Below, one piece after another: positions 24,134 to 34,551 of a stretch of DNA of 64,000 nt (positions are counted from its first letter, which is position 1; each line of letters opens with the position of its first letter). This stretch comes from Ceratobasidium sp. AG-K (Eukaryota > Basidiomycota > Agaricomycetes > Cantharellales > Ceratobasidiaceae), in assembly GCA_037039685.1 (NCBI GenBank), contig JAWNGF010000001.1, forward strand, positions 4,464,001 through 4,528,000, read 5' to 3'. Made by a program: the position numbers and the translations under genes. Under the pieces are notes generated by a model. It was not told the origin of the DNA. It was given only the letters and a program-made list of their open reading frames with translations, and ran no database searches.

Positions 24134-25564
24134 TTACCGAACGTTGTGTCCTGGCATCCCGTACATCCCCATCCCCATACCGCCCATACCGCCCGCGTGA
24201 GTAGGGCCGCTGGGACCCGAAGGACCGAAAGGCGTACTAACTGAAGGGCTGGGGTACAAGCCTATGTCACGTGTGAGAGGCTGCCCCAAGCTGCTTCGTG
24301 GGATAAAACGTACCAGGGGTGGGAAACGGTTGACCCATTCCCATCGAACTCATACCGTTCATTTGCATGCTCATGCCCGGAAGGGCCATGCTCATGTTGT
24401 GAGACACGGCGCTGTGGTGAACGTGTGCTGGTGTCGGAGCCGAAGGGGAAGATGCCAACGGGTTATAGTTAGGCCCGAGTCCGTAAAGTTGACCACTGAC
24501 GGAGGGAGCCGGTGTTCATCAACCGATCGCATTAGAAACGTGATAGACGTACCTGTATTTTGATTCGTCGAATTGGTCTGGAAAGTAGTGTTCCTTCATT
24601 CTGAAGAACGTCATGGACGTGAGTAAAGCATCTGATCCGGCTTGTTGTAACGATCCAATCCTTTGTACCTAACGATGCGATCAGTCGAGATGTTGGAAGA
24701 AGCCGAGGTACTTACTCCAAGCTCGTCGGCTATTTCTTGCAATCCTCCTTTGGTGGCGCGGATGCTCCTGGTGATATACTAAATCCAGTTTAAAGCCGGA
24801 CCACGTCTATGCAACGGCAAAAATTACCTTGATGTCCAAAATGTTCGGAAACCAGATGTGCACAAGCTCGAAAAAGTCTTCCTCGACAGGTGGAAGGGGA
24901 GCGTTGGTTAACAATCGAAGAAGATACCCGAAGTCGTATCCACTACGAATTCTAGCATTAGAACGTGGGTATGTATTTGCTAATGCACTTGCCTGTGGAA
25001 GCTTATCCATTTTACATTCTCGAACAGTACCACTCCACTTGTAATTAAGAGCTCAGCAAAGTCGTTCGGTTTGATGCCATATTGCGGATCTTCGTGTCGA
25101 TTGAAATCTAGACCCCCTTTTTGTAAAGTCTCAATGGACTCTGCGGAGTACATATCATCACTAGGTAATGGCATATAAAACCCTCCACCTTTCGAGTTAA
25201 TGCTAAACTGGGTACTTACTTGACGCTAAAGTGAAAGTTAAACTGCCATGTACAAATACCCTCTGGCATGTTTCCATCTGCATCTGACAGTGTAATTCCG
25301 ATTTGAATAGTTTTAAGCAAGTCGACGTTGCATCGCATAGTTTGGTAGTGATAATCGGATGACGTTTTGAAAGTACCAATAGGACGCGCAACCACGCCTG
25401 GGAATTCGGTATCCTGTTCTGCCCTTTTCAGTACGCAATACATGTCCGACTAATATACGCACCATTGAAATATACGGATACTGATCCACCAACAAACGTA
25501 TGTTATGCATCTCCTGATCGAGGTTTGGTGCCCAAACATCGCGTATCCGAGGGACGTTCGACAT
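24134..25564 (-). CDS. POP2: CCR4-NOT deadenylase subunit Caf1/Pop2
   Basis: Eight exons (25564-25463, 25413-25220, 25160-24993, 24942-24828, 24778-24716, 24668-24553, 24495-24314, 24261-24134) encode 355 residues in one frame. The DEDD nuclease motifs are visible: DTEFPGV (exon 2), a second acidic region near [22 protein letters not shown]...[16 protein letters not shown], and [12 protein letters not shown] near the end of the domain. The enzyme removes mRNA poly(A) tails in cytoplasmic CCR4-NOT. The C-terminus is a Met/Gly/Pro/His-rich low-complexity tail ([30 protein letters not shown]) that is longer than the yeast or animal core. The intron after exon 3 has a GC donor (CACAG|GCAAGT). The gene is convergent with BZZ1, with 141 bases between stops. 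Confidence 0.95.
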
Positions 25565-26586
25565 GACGAGTCAAGTGCCAAAAAATAAACAGACCGGGTA
25601 CCGTATATATTCTTTAGCACCCTAAAGCATAGACCGTTTCGTCTCGAAAATTCGGGTACGGTTTCTACCCAGAGTGTTGGCCTAAAGACGAAGTTCCGGT
25701 CAAGCGCCGTCGCTAGCTGTGCCCGGGGTCGCGCGCTCGTTTCAGCGCCGACAGACCCCGGATCCGTTTATGGAACATTGAAATTGCTCTCCAATTCGAT
25801 CACGTCCATCACTACCTCAGTCGCATAGTCAAGCACAATTCGATTCCCACGCCAAATGGCTGAATACTTGTTGACGAAGAGTATTGCTATCATGGACGAG
25901 TACCGGTAGATACTCCCCCTTTTGTCATTGTGATACGCGTCGCCTATCGAACTGCCATGGATGATTCTGCCGATGGAAGTGAGCAACCAGAACAGCCCTT
26001 GTACCGACCTCGCATGAATGGCGCACTCGGTACTCTCTTCTCAAATTTCGATGGTATACATATAGGTATATGACTTCCTTTTTGGAATATTGCCTTCGTA
26101 TTTTGACGACGGATTGCCGCATCGCCTACTTGGTATAACACGCAGACTTGTGTTCCTCGACAGGGCCGGCAGCTCTCACATTTTTTTCTGTCGTATTCCC
26201 TACAAGGAAGCTTCCTGGACCCACTGGAAACGCCTGCTTGACATTCCTCACCGGGTTCGGACTGCAACGAGAAACATATGTGTCGAAGTCTTCCGGCATT
26301 TCTTATGCCCGACGTTAGCTCGTCTACCAGCAGCTAGCACCCCTTCTAAAGCTCTCCAATTCTGGTTCGGGATGCATGTCGCAACCAATCAAGCTGTTCC
26401 GAAATCCCCGTCGCTTACCGCACGCGCCCATCCGACTCGTTCTCCGAGATTAGTTGAACATTCATTGTGGAATATCGCCGTATCTACTGCCGTGTTTCTG
26501 GGTATAAATGCTCGGAAGTCACGTCTGAGCCGCCAGCAGCTCGTATACAACACCTTAGTTACTCTCGAAGTGGATCGGCCTTGAAC
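25565..26586. other. Intergenic region with an unassigned minus-strand ORF
   Basis: It contains the promoters of POP2 (-) and the GH71 gene (+). A minus-strand frame at about 26000-25768 encodes a plausible folded segment (GSIYRYSSMIAILFV..., GNRIVLDYATEVVMDVIELE) that could be the last exon of a small basidiomycete DUF6593-like gene or a relic of one. No matching upstream exons were found. A TATAAA at 26513-26518 lies 69 nt upstream of the GH71 ATG. Confidence 0.3.
26513..26518 (+). promoter_or_regulatory. TATA box of the GH71 gene
   Basis: The TATAAA in 'gggtataaatg' lies 69 nt upstream of the ATG at 26587, at a usual distance for a fungal core promoter. Confidence 0.5.
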
Positions 26587-28142
26587 ATGTTCAAGCTAGT
26601 AGCCATTATAACGTACAGCGCGCTCCTCGTCAGAAGAGCTGCGGCTGGAAGCGTCTTTGCCCACTTCATGGTGAGCATTGGGGACTAGCCCACCATTTAC
26701 TCTTCACAAACCGCTTCTCAGGCACAAAATTCGTATTCATACGGTCAAGCAGACTGGCTCAACGACATAAACACCGCTTCTAACACTGGAATTAATGGCT
26801 TCGGTACGGCATACTACAACCCTTTTGCAGTACTGAACTTAACATATTTTGTGACGACAGCCCTTAACCTAGCAGGTTTCGAGTGGGAACCCGACCGAAT
26901 CTCCAAGGCATATGCAGCCGCCGAGTCCAAACCTGGTGCCACTTTTTCGTTCTTCTACTCGTTCGACATGGGCTACACTTGGGACGTAGCTAAGATGACC
27001 AGCCAAATCACTGCCCATGCCGCTTCACCCCGGACATATCGTTGGCAGAATAAGGTTCTGGTTTCAACCTTTGGTGGCTCGGACCGTGGAGACGCGTTCT
27101 GGAACCAACTCAGGACATCTTGCGCAAACGCGGGTGTACCGATCGTATTTGCTCCCGCATTCACAGACTATCGGGACCCAGCCGGTGCGAGTGGATTGAT
27201 CAGCAAGTTCTCGAGTATAGATGGATTCTTTAATTGGTGGGCTTGGTGAGTGGTACGCATACATTGGGTTTGCGTGCAGAACAATAATCCATACGGTAGG
27301 CCAGAGAACAATGGTCAGCTTTTGACTACTGCGAGCGATTTGGTGTTCAAGTCCGCCATCAAGAACAGTCGTACTGGGCCATACATTATGTGTGAGTTCT
27401 TACGTGTACGACGCTTTCCAAAGCTAATAGATACCCCGTGGCAAGCTGTCTCCCCGTGGCAGTTTAAAGAAATGGGTGGAACCCAAAACTGGGTCCAGCT
27501 AAGCGACACACTCTTTGATTATAGGTGGAAACAAGCCATCAACGACGTCAAGCCTGACATTGTCGAGATTGTGACCTGGAATGATTACGCCGAATCTCAT
27601 TATATTGGCGACATCAACCCCAACGTTTACCTCGATTCGGCCGTGAGCCAATACGTGAACGGATTTGTCCATGCTCCATGGAGAATCGTAGCCCAGTTCT
27701 ATCTACAGTGGTACAGAAACGGAGTCGCGCCTTTCGTCGGGGTACGTGCGAATGCCTAACTCTATTTTATAGCATACTAATGTACGAATATATCTAGGCA
27801 GACCAGGTCGTATTCTGGTATAGATCTCACCCTAAGGGTGCCTCGTGCGCTCAAGGAGACATGCCTCGTAACTCTCAGTACCCTGCAGATGCTGTCTTTG
27901 CTCAGGTGTTCTTGACTGGTCCGGCAACAGTCACACTCGACATTGGCTCGAAACATTTTCAATGGAACGCCCCTGCGGGAACTTCCACAGGCTCTGTGTC
28001 ATTCCCACCCGAGGACGGGCAGATCCCGTACATTCAGATTATTCGCAACGGAGTCAAGATCAGGGACGGGCATGGCTCGGTGAAGGTTACCAACGATTGT
28101 TCAATCTACAACTTCAACCCGTTTGTTGGCGTAATTGGATAG
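26587..28142 (+). CDS. Secreted alpha-1,3-glucanase (GH71, mutanase)
   Basis: Six exons (26587-26670, 26722-26803, 26861-27245, 27300-27391, 27446-27741, 27798-28142) give 427 residues. The N-terminus MFKLVAIITYSALLV...AAAG is a signal peptide. The GH71 core follows: VFAHFM, SYGQADWLNDINTASNTGINGFALNLAG, FSFFYSFDMGYTW, KVLVSTFGG, the FNWWAWP motif, SPWQFKE and EIVTWNDYAESHYIG near the catalytic face. The last exon is a beta-rich accessory region (ATVTLDIGS, SVSFPPEDGQIPYIQI). The enzyme hydrolyses alpha-1,3-glucan, a cell-wall polymer of fungi, so roles in wall remodelling or attack on other fungi are both possible. All introns are GT-AG and in phase. Confidence 0.93.
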
Positions 28143-28709
28143 ACTTTTGGTTGTTTGGTCGCAATAGTATCGTAACGAAGGCGTCGTGCGAATGCTATCA
28201 AATGTTCCCCGCTTGCGTCATGGATGAGCATCATGGTTTGACGTAACTGCGAGGGCGTACTTCAATGATATTTCTTGGACTACTTCATGTACGTCAACGT
28301 TTGATTTTATCCGAGTCTTCAACGGCCCCACATCGAGCACAGGTTCAATCTACGACCCGAGTTATTTTGGGTCCCGGAGCGAATCGAGCGGTGGTCGTGT
28401 GGCCAGCGGGATAGGGGGGCGATAGGGGAGAGCCATTTCCGCTACTTAACCAGGCTTCTCAGTTGGAAGATCTGGCTTTTTCTGGCCATCATGTCAGCCA
28501 ACTCGCAAGTTTAACCGTATGCGCCAAACAGAGCCGCCTTCGAACGCACGTGTGACTGGCAGGGTCGATGGTTAAAGCGCTTATCCCATCGAGGGAGATC
28601 TTATGTTAGCTACCAAATTCGTCATACAACAGCGGGTCGCCCCACTGGGACAAGCAAATACACCGCACTCTTAAGTCGCCTCCGGAGGTGGGACCGGACC
28701 ACAACCACG
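28143..28709. other. Intergenic region
   Basis: It holds the 3' flank of the glucanase and the promoter of the polyphosphatase gene. No further gene was recognised. Confidence 0.5.
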
Positions 28710-30556
28710 ATGATCCCCTTTGCCCTCCTCGCTGCGGCCTCCCTTTCACTCGCTGCGCCTCTAGATCAGGCCCCGCTCGTTGACAACAACAAAGTCCATG
28801 CCCTTCATGGCTCGCTGTCGTCCTGGGCTCGTAGCGCCAAAAAGGCATTCCTAAAGGACTTTTCGGCTTGTGCGCCCGCCATACATTCGAATACTACCGC
28901 TCAATCGGCAGCATGTGCTCGTGCCTCGGAGTGGTCCATCGTCATGGGCAACGAGGCTGGCGATCTTGATTCGCTGACCAGTGCCATTGCGTGGTCCTTT
29001 TACCTTGCCCATGAAGGTATGGATGTGACTTCGGACGAACCCACAGGCTTCAAGAAGGGCAAAAAGGGCAAAAAGGGCAAACATGGTGACAAGAACGAGC
29101 GCCTCGTTGTCCCCCTACTTCAAACAGAGGAGGATGCAATTGATCTCAGGCCCGAGAATAAACTCGCACTGCGCGAGTACGGGAATATGAGACGCGGGCA
29201 TGCTGATATCCTTAGTACGTAAACGCACTTTGCATCTATTCGCTTCACTAACTTGCGGCCACAAAGCTATCGACGAACTCCCGCTGAAACCTGCCGAGTT
29301 GTCCCCTCACTTGGAGGCCATCTATCTGGTGGACCATAACCGCATCCGCTCTGATTGGGGAGAAGCAGGGGCCAAGATAGTTCGCGGTGTGCTGGATCAC
29401 CACAATGATCTAGGTATGTCGTGTGTTCCCATAGTTACTATCTCAATACTTACAAGTTGGCTCAAGGGTTATACCCCGATGCCAAGCCTCGGGTGATTGA
29501 GCCATCCGGTTCTTGCGCGAGCCTCGTCGTCCACGAAGTTCTGGATTTGTGGGACAAAGATAGCGAGGACGAATCCTTCAAGGGAGAATGCGTCAATGTA
29601 AGTTTCGGATGTTGGTTAAATATTCTCAGCGTTTCTTACTTAGCTCCTCATCAGAAAAACTCTTTCAAGCGCCACCCCACTGATATTCCAACTGAACTTG
29701 CTGACCTTCTCCTGTCGGTGATTGCACTCGACACGGATGATTTTCATCGAGGGAACGGACGTGACTTGCACGCATCAAAGGCCATCTGGCGTTGGAGCTC
29801 GTTTTGCGGGGGAGATGAGGATAGAGAGAATGTGATGGATCGGTAAGTTGGAATATTAATCATCGTGTCTTAGCTCTAACGATTATCTACCTAGACTCGA
29901 TAAGGAACTCGGAGCTGCCAAGAAAGATCTCAAACATTTGAATGTTAGAGACCTTCTAAGGAGAGACTGGAAGGGAGATATGTGAGTGTCCTACAGAAGC
30001 CCTTCCATTTCCTTCAATTGATTTCACCCCCTTCCCAAGTATCCCGGCTCCGAACGCAAGTGCACCCGCCCTTCACCTTGGCATTGCATCTATACCAGTC
30101 TCCATGCGCTCCCAAATCGCTCGCGCAGGCAACCATACTCCTGCTGCCTGGTTTGAAGTTGAAAAGGCATGGACAAAGGAAATTCTCGCGGACGTTAGCC
30201 TCGCACTCACGAGTTATCGTGAGGGTGGGATTGGTGACGAGCCCGCTGTGGATGACGATGATGAAGACGATGAGCCCCAAAAAGGTGCCAAACACCGCGA
30301 GATAGCACTCGTCGTTCAGGACGGACGTCGCTTGACGCGTCACGAGGCCGACTCGCTCTTTGCCGCAATTAAAACTGGTATCGAAACCGCTCCAGAGCTC
30401 AATGTCACCTCATGGAAAGGCGGGGATCTTGGCGGTGAGCGTAGGATGATTTGGGACCAATGGTTCGCCAAGGCAAGCAGGAAGGTTGTTCGACCTGTTG
30501 TAGAGCGTGCTGTAGAGGCATGGTATGGACAACCGATATTCAATACCGAAGAGTAG
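28710..30556 (+). CDS. Exopolyphosphatase (PPX1-like, DHH family) with signal peptide
   Basis: Six exons (28710-29214, 29267-29413, 29467-29597, 29655-29842, 29895-29981, 30040-30556) encode 524 residues. The DHH-phosphoesterase motifs are in order: motif I GNEAGDLDSLTSAIAW, motif II YLVDHN, motif III LDHHND, then a serine-rich SGSCASLV and ALDTDDFH as motif IV; the C-terminal part is the DHHA2 domain. The family removes terminal phosphates from polyphosphate, using metal ions held by these Asp/His residues. The first 16-20 residues (MIPFALLAAASLSLAAP) look like a signal peptide, whereas yeast Ppx1 lacks one. A Lys/Gly-rich insert (GFKKGKKGKKGKKGKHG) follows motif I and could bind polyphosphate electrostatically. 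The ATG at 28710 is the first in frame. Confidence 0.87.
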
Positions 30557-30940
30557 AGTGATTACCGGATTGTATGTGTTCCCTGGGCGTCGAGCCCATA
30601 TTCTTGTCGATGTATCAGTGAGGACTTTCTGCTGTGCCAATTTATTTAGTTGAGCTATCTTAGAATCGAAATTTTACTTGTGTCATACGCTTGCGTGCTA
30701 CTCATGGAACTTTTTGCTTTTCGCAGCACGGCTAGTGTGACGTCATATGTATTATTCTGTACACATCAGCGCCAAGCAATGGGTGATGGCTCGGCGTAAC
30801 AGCAATAAGCAAATCGATGGTTGCCAAGCGGCCTCGAGAGTGGGACCGGAAGATACGGGAGAAGCACGGAACGGATTGTTTCCGAGGGCCGCCCCATACC
30901 TAATATGGCGTTGGCCGACGACCGACACCGACACTAACCA
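30557..30940. other. Intergenic region, AT-rich
   Basis: It contains the 3' flank of the polyphosphatase gene and possible decayed 5' exons of the disrupted gene (a frame reading MVAKRPREWDRKI... from about 30820 runs into a stop). No confident gene was found. Confidence 0.4.
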
Positions 30941-32024
30941 GTGATGATGACGTCTGGGTTGACGTGTATTTTCTTTGCATTTTCTCGCATTTTCTGTTGT
31001 CGTGCTCACGTCTGTATAAAGCCTGGTCGTTCTGGCTCATTGGTATGCAAACCATTGATCAATCTGTCTCTGATGTTGCATTCTGATGCGCCTGTCGATA
31101 GGAACGACTTGGTTGTAGATCAGCCACCCGAGAACCCCCCTGGTACGTACCCAAAATTATCTCAAGCAGCTCCTGGCTAAGTTTGTGTAGTTTATCCTTA
31201 CCAGAATCTACCCGAAGCCAACCCATACATCCAACACCCCCCAAATGCATTTCCCGCTGTTCCAATTGCAAATTTCGCCCCTCATCCTGTCCAGCTTGCG
31301 CATCCTGGGGCCGGGATCATGCATTTTCAACCCCCTGCTCCCCCAGCGCCCGTTCTTGAATTGGGCATGCAACTGGGTCTGGTTGAGAACGCAAAACTGC
31401 GCCCAAACACAGAGGTCCATCCGGGAGGTAAGTACCTTTTGATTCTGCTGTATTTTGTTGTGAATATAGGCTAAAATATTGCAGTTTACCGTATCCCAGT
31501 ACACATCCATTGCTCCAACAATGACTTGTGCATATTCACGGTTGATAGTGATATCAGCTGGGATGACTTTTACTCTCGATTGACTGCGCATTTCAATGAA
31601 GCTGATGCGCCAGACCTGGTCCTCAAGCATTCAAAAATGGCAGCTGGAGCTTGTTTTTGGGCCTCAAACTTTGTTGAATGGGGGACATTCATGCACATGG
31701 TCGTTGGGCATGCCCAGACTGCAATCAAGAAAGCAATCAAGATCCAAGTGATTGGACAGGTAGGCCGCATATATGCACAATTGTAACCATATTCTGACTA
31801 TATATCATTAATATTAGAAGCCTGTGGCGATTGCAAGGGGCAATACAAGCAAGAAGCGCACCCACCTAGACAATATCCCTTCTGAATCCAAGCTTAACAA
31901 AGAATTGGGGCTTACACCCGAATCAGCACCAATTTTTTTGAAGATCAAAACTTGTCTCACTTGCAAGTATCACTCGGGTTTCGGGAATAACATATATTGT
32001 ATTATTCGCAAGCCAACCAACCAT

Positions 32025-32029
32025 CCTGA
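32025..32029 (+). repeat. Target-site duplication, left copy (CCTGA)
   Basis: The five bases CCTGA immediately precede the 5' LTR and recur at 39255-39259 after the 3' LTR. A 5-bp duplication is typical of Ty3/gypsy integration. Confidence 0.93.
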
Positions 32030-32483
32030 TGTCGTGAGCTAGCTCACTCCATCGGACTCGACTGTTGTCTTGCCCGTCTGTTCCTTTCTTTTGTGTTGTG
32101 TTCTGTTCCGTTTGCTGCGTTGCCACCTCCTTGTGGTTATTCTGTTACATTGTGTAACGCGGCTGTGCTTTGTACGAGTCATGTCTGTTCATACAGCATG
32201 ACTCACATGGACACTCCTGACTGGTAGACTGTATGACTCATGTGGCTGCGCCTTGTATGACTCGGCCACTTCTTGTTTATATATAGAGGACCAACAAGCC
32301 TGGTAACCCCAGCTTGTTTTGTCTTGTCAAAACATCCCCTTCGAGTGACACTTAGAACCACCCCTACCCTCAAGAGCCTACAGACGCTTAAGTGCGTTGC
32401 GGTTCAAGAGGTCACTTAGGTCTTAGTGCCGTCCACTCTCCACCGCGGCTCGCCTCATAGCCACCAAGAAGAAGCTCACGACA
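32030..32483 (+). repeat. 5' LTR (454 bp)
   Basis: It begins TGTCGTGAGC and ends GCTCACGACA, a perfect 10-bp terminal inverted repeat, and is a near-identical copy of 38801-39254. It contains a palindrome GAGCTAGCTC at 32035-32044, a TATATATA box at 32278-32285 and the presumed RNA start at 32311. Confidence 0.97.
32278..32322 (+). promoter_or_regulatory. LTR core promoter: TATA box and presumed transcription start
   Basis: TATATATA at 32278-32285 lies 33 bases upstream of AGCTTGTTTTGT (32311-32322). This 12-mer is the reverse complement of the primer-binding site at 32486-32497, as expected if transcription starts at about 32311 and the RNA 5' end serves as primer. Confidence 0.6.
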
Positions 32484-32485
32484 TT

Positions 32486-32497
32486 ACAAAACAAGCT
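32486..32497 (+). promoter_or_regulatory. Primer-binding site, self-priming type
   Basis: ACAAAACAAGCT, starting 2 nt after the 5' LTR, is perfectly complementary to AGCTTGTTTTGT inside the LTR. It does not match the usual initiator-tRNA-Met primer motif. This arrangement is known from the Tf1/sushi group of chromoviruses. Confidence 0.65.
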
Positions 32498-32512
32498 TAA
32501 CAACACACAAAC

Positions 32513-34513
32513 ATGTCTATTCAAGAAGATGGAGGGTCACGTCCCTCATCTGCGATTTCAACAAGGAGAGGACCTAGTCGGGCAGCAAGACCCACAGGAT
32601 CACTAAACGAGCAAGATATTGCACAAACTCAAGCGGGAGGTCCCGCCCGATCACGCCCCCAAAGTCAAACATCAATGCCAGGAGCTTTCGGCATTCCTGA
32701 CATGACAACAGTACAAGAGGAAGAACCCACTATCACGAACAGAGAACCAGGAGACCTCACAAATGACCCTACTCCAGCTGTAATTCGTATTCCAACTGCA
32801 ACTCCAGGGCCATCACGTCCCTTATGGCCGTTAGGAAACAGAAGACAGTTCTTTTCTCCCCAACCCGAAGCCCATGGGGGTGTATCGCTTGTTCCCATCA
32901 GACCTCCCCCCACACCACACGTTCCCAATGTCCCTACAGTTCCTCAAATTGGAGGAACCATCACCAACGCAGGACCAATTCCAGTGGCTTCCCAGCCAGT
33001 CACACCGGTGATCCCAGCACCACCATATATCCCACAGGGTTACTCCGAGCAATCAGGCGCGATACAACAAGGCGTCGGAGATCCAGGGAGCTCAAGTTCC
33101 AGTTCCAGTTCTAGCGGTAGGACTGTAATCAGCAATTTAGATGACCTAGACGACCTTCTAGAAGGAAGACACAACGCTACCCTTAGGGTTATTGACGGAA
33201 TGAGAGTCACTATAGATCGAAGGCTTAGTGGTCTAGAACAAGCCACCCAGGTTCTAGCAAACAACCAGCAAATCTTTAACGACTCCATCAACACCCTACA
33301 AGGAACCCTGACAGACATTCTGAACTCGGCAAGAAATGGCGAACATAATTCCTTTCTAGTCGGTCAAGACGTAACCCGCCTTCGAAATGAAGTTACCAAC
33401 ACCCAAGGACTAGTGAATAACGTACGCGAAGAACTCAACACTACCAGACAAACACAACTCGAGTGGAATGAGGCAGTAACACAAGGACTAGAAACCTTAC
33501 GACAAGAGGGAGCCTCCTTCACTACCAAAATTACGGAAGTGCAGCAAACCATCAACAATATGCGAGAAGAAATGGACAAAGCATCCCTGCACGGAATCCC
33601 GTCTAGGCGATCAAATTCCCCACCTCATCCAGACGCGGAATCTACCAGGATCAACGAATTAGAATTAAGACTCCAACGTCTAACCAAAAATCCAAACACC
33701 GGTAGCGGACCACGTCGTCCAAAAGTAACCCGTCCAGAAGCCTTCGACGGAAAGAAAGGGGAAGGTGCCGAAATGTTCATCACACAAATGGAAAGCTACT
33801 TTCTACGCCTAGGCGACCAATACACTTCCAGCGAAGAAAGGATCCGCGAAGCCCTAGCAAATTTCAAATCCGAAAACAAAGCTGCCACTCACTGGGCACA
33901 AGTACTCTTACAATCGCTCAACCAAAGGGAAAATAACCAAAACCTTGCCTCATGGGAAAGTTTCAAGGCACACTTCATGGAACAGTTCAGCGACCCCAAC
34001 AAGAAAGCTAAAGCCGAATCAGATATCCAAAAATGCAAGCAGAACAACTCTGTAGCAAACTATGCCTCGGAATTCCGATATCTCCTGGTAGACGTAAATT
34101 GGGGACAAGAAGCGCTGATCAACCAATTCAAGGAAGGGTTAAAGTCTGAAGTCAAAACCGAACTAGCTCGTTTTGAACTAACCCTGATCAATGAAGATGG
34201 GACAGAACGAGAACTTTCCCTTGACAGGTGGATCTCAATCGCAATCTCTATTGACCAGAAACTGCAACAAATCAAGACCTCTACAGGGAAGAAAGCAGCC
34301 CAACCAACCGCTAACGGACAATCCTCTACAAAGCGGCTACCCGACGAAGTATACAAGGCAAGGATAGCAAGTAACCGCTGCCTGAAGTGCGGACAGGAAG
34401 GACATCGCTCATTCAAATGCCCTTCCAAGGAATGGATAACGACAGAACCTAGCGTTAAAGGAAGAGAGGCAACAATCGTAGAGGACTCGGGAAAAGAAGG
34501 GGTCTCCCTCTAA
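32513..34513 (+). CDS. gag: Retrotransposon Gag protein with CCHC zinc knuckle
   Basis: The ORF of 666 residues starts with MSIQEDGGSRPSS and has a Ser/Pro/Gln-rich first 200 residues including a run of serines. A coiled-coil region follows (about residues 225-365, with regularly spaced Leu/Val/Asn/Gln). A Ty3-type capsid domain lies at about residues 400-560, with KVTRPEAFDGKKGEGAEMF and ATHWAQVLLQSL...WESFKAHFMEQFSDPN. Near the end is the nucleocapsid knuckle CLKCGQEGHRSFKC, a C-x2-C-x4-H-x4-C motif. The capsid and knuckle package the RNA genome. The TAA at 34511-34513 lies inside the loop of a predicted frameshift-stimulating hairpin, and the pol frame (-1) already overlaps the last 55 bases. 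Confidence 0.93.
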   Translation: MSIQEDGGSRPSSAISTRRGPSRAARPTGSLNEQDIAQTQAGGPARSRPQSQTSMPGAFGIPDMTTVQEEEPTITNREPGDLTNDPTPAVIRIPTATPGPSRPLWPLGNRRQFFSPQPEAHGGVSLVPIRPPPTPHVPNVPTVPQIGGTITNAGPIPVASQPVTPVIPAPPYIPQGYSEQSGAIQQGVGDPGSSSSSSSSSGRTVISNLDDLDDLLEGRHNATLRVIDGMRVTIDRRLSGLEQATQVLANNQQIFNDSINTLQGTLTDILNSARNGEHNSFLVGQDVTRLRNEVTNTQGLVNNVREELNTTRQTQLEWNEAVTQGLETLRQEGASFTTKITEVQQTINNMREEMDKASLHGIPSRRSNSPPHPDAESTRINELELRLQRLTKNPNTGSGPRRPKVTRPEAFDGKKGEGAEMFITQMESYFLRLGDQYTSSEERIREALANFKSENKAATHWAQVLLQSLNQRENNQNLASWESFKAHFMEQFSDPNKKAKAESDIQKCKQNNSVANYASEFRYLLVDVNWGQEALINQFKEGLKSEVKTELARFELTLINEDGTERELSLDRWISIAISIDQKLQQIKTSTGKKAAQPTANGQSSTKRLPDEVYKARIASNRCLKCGQEGHRSFKCPSKEWITTEPSVKGREATIVEDSGKEGVSL

Positions 34514-34530
34514 CTGTGTGTGGAGAGACC
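34489..34530 (+). promoter_or_regulatory. Predicted -1 ribosomal frameshift cassette (gag to pol)
   Basis: The heptamer GGGAAAA (34489-34495) is in the correct phase, G GGA AAA relative to gag. After a 5-nt spacer, GGTCTC (34501-34506) pairs with GAGACC (34525-34530), and CC/GG (34507-34508 with 34522-34523) extends the stem past a bulged A at 34524. The gag stop is in the loop. A -1 slip enters the open pol frame. Confidence 0.6.
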
Positions 34531-34551
34531 AAAAAACCAGCAACGGAAACA

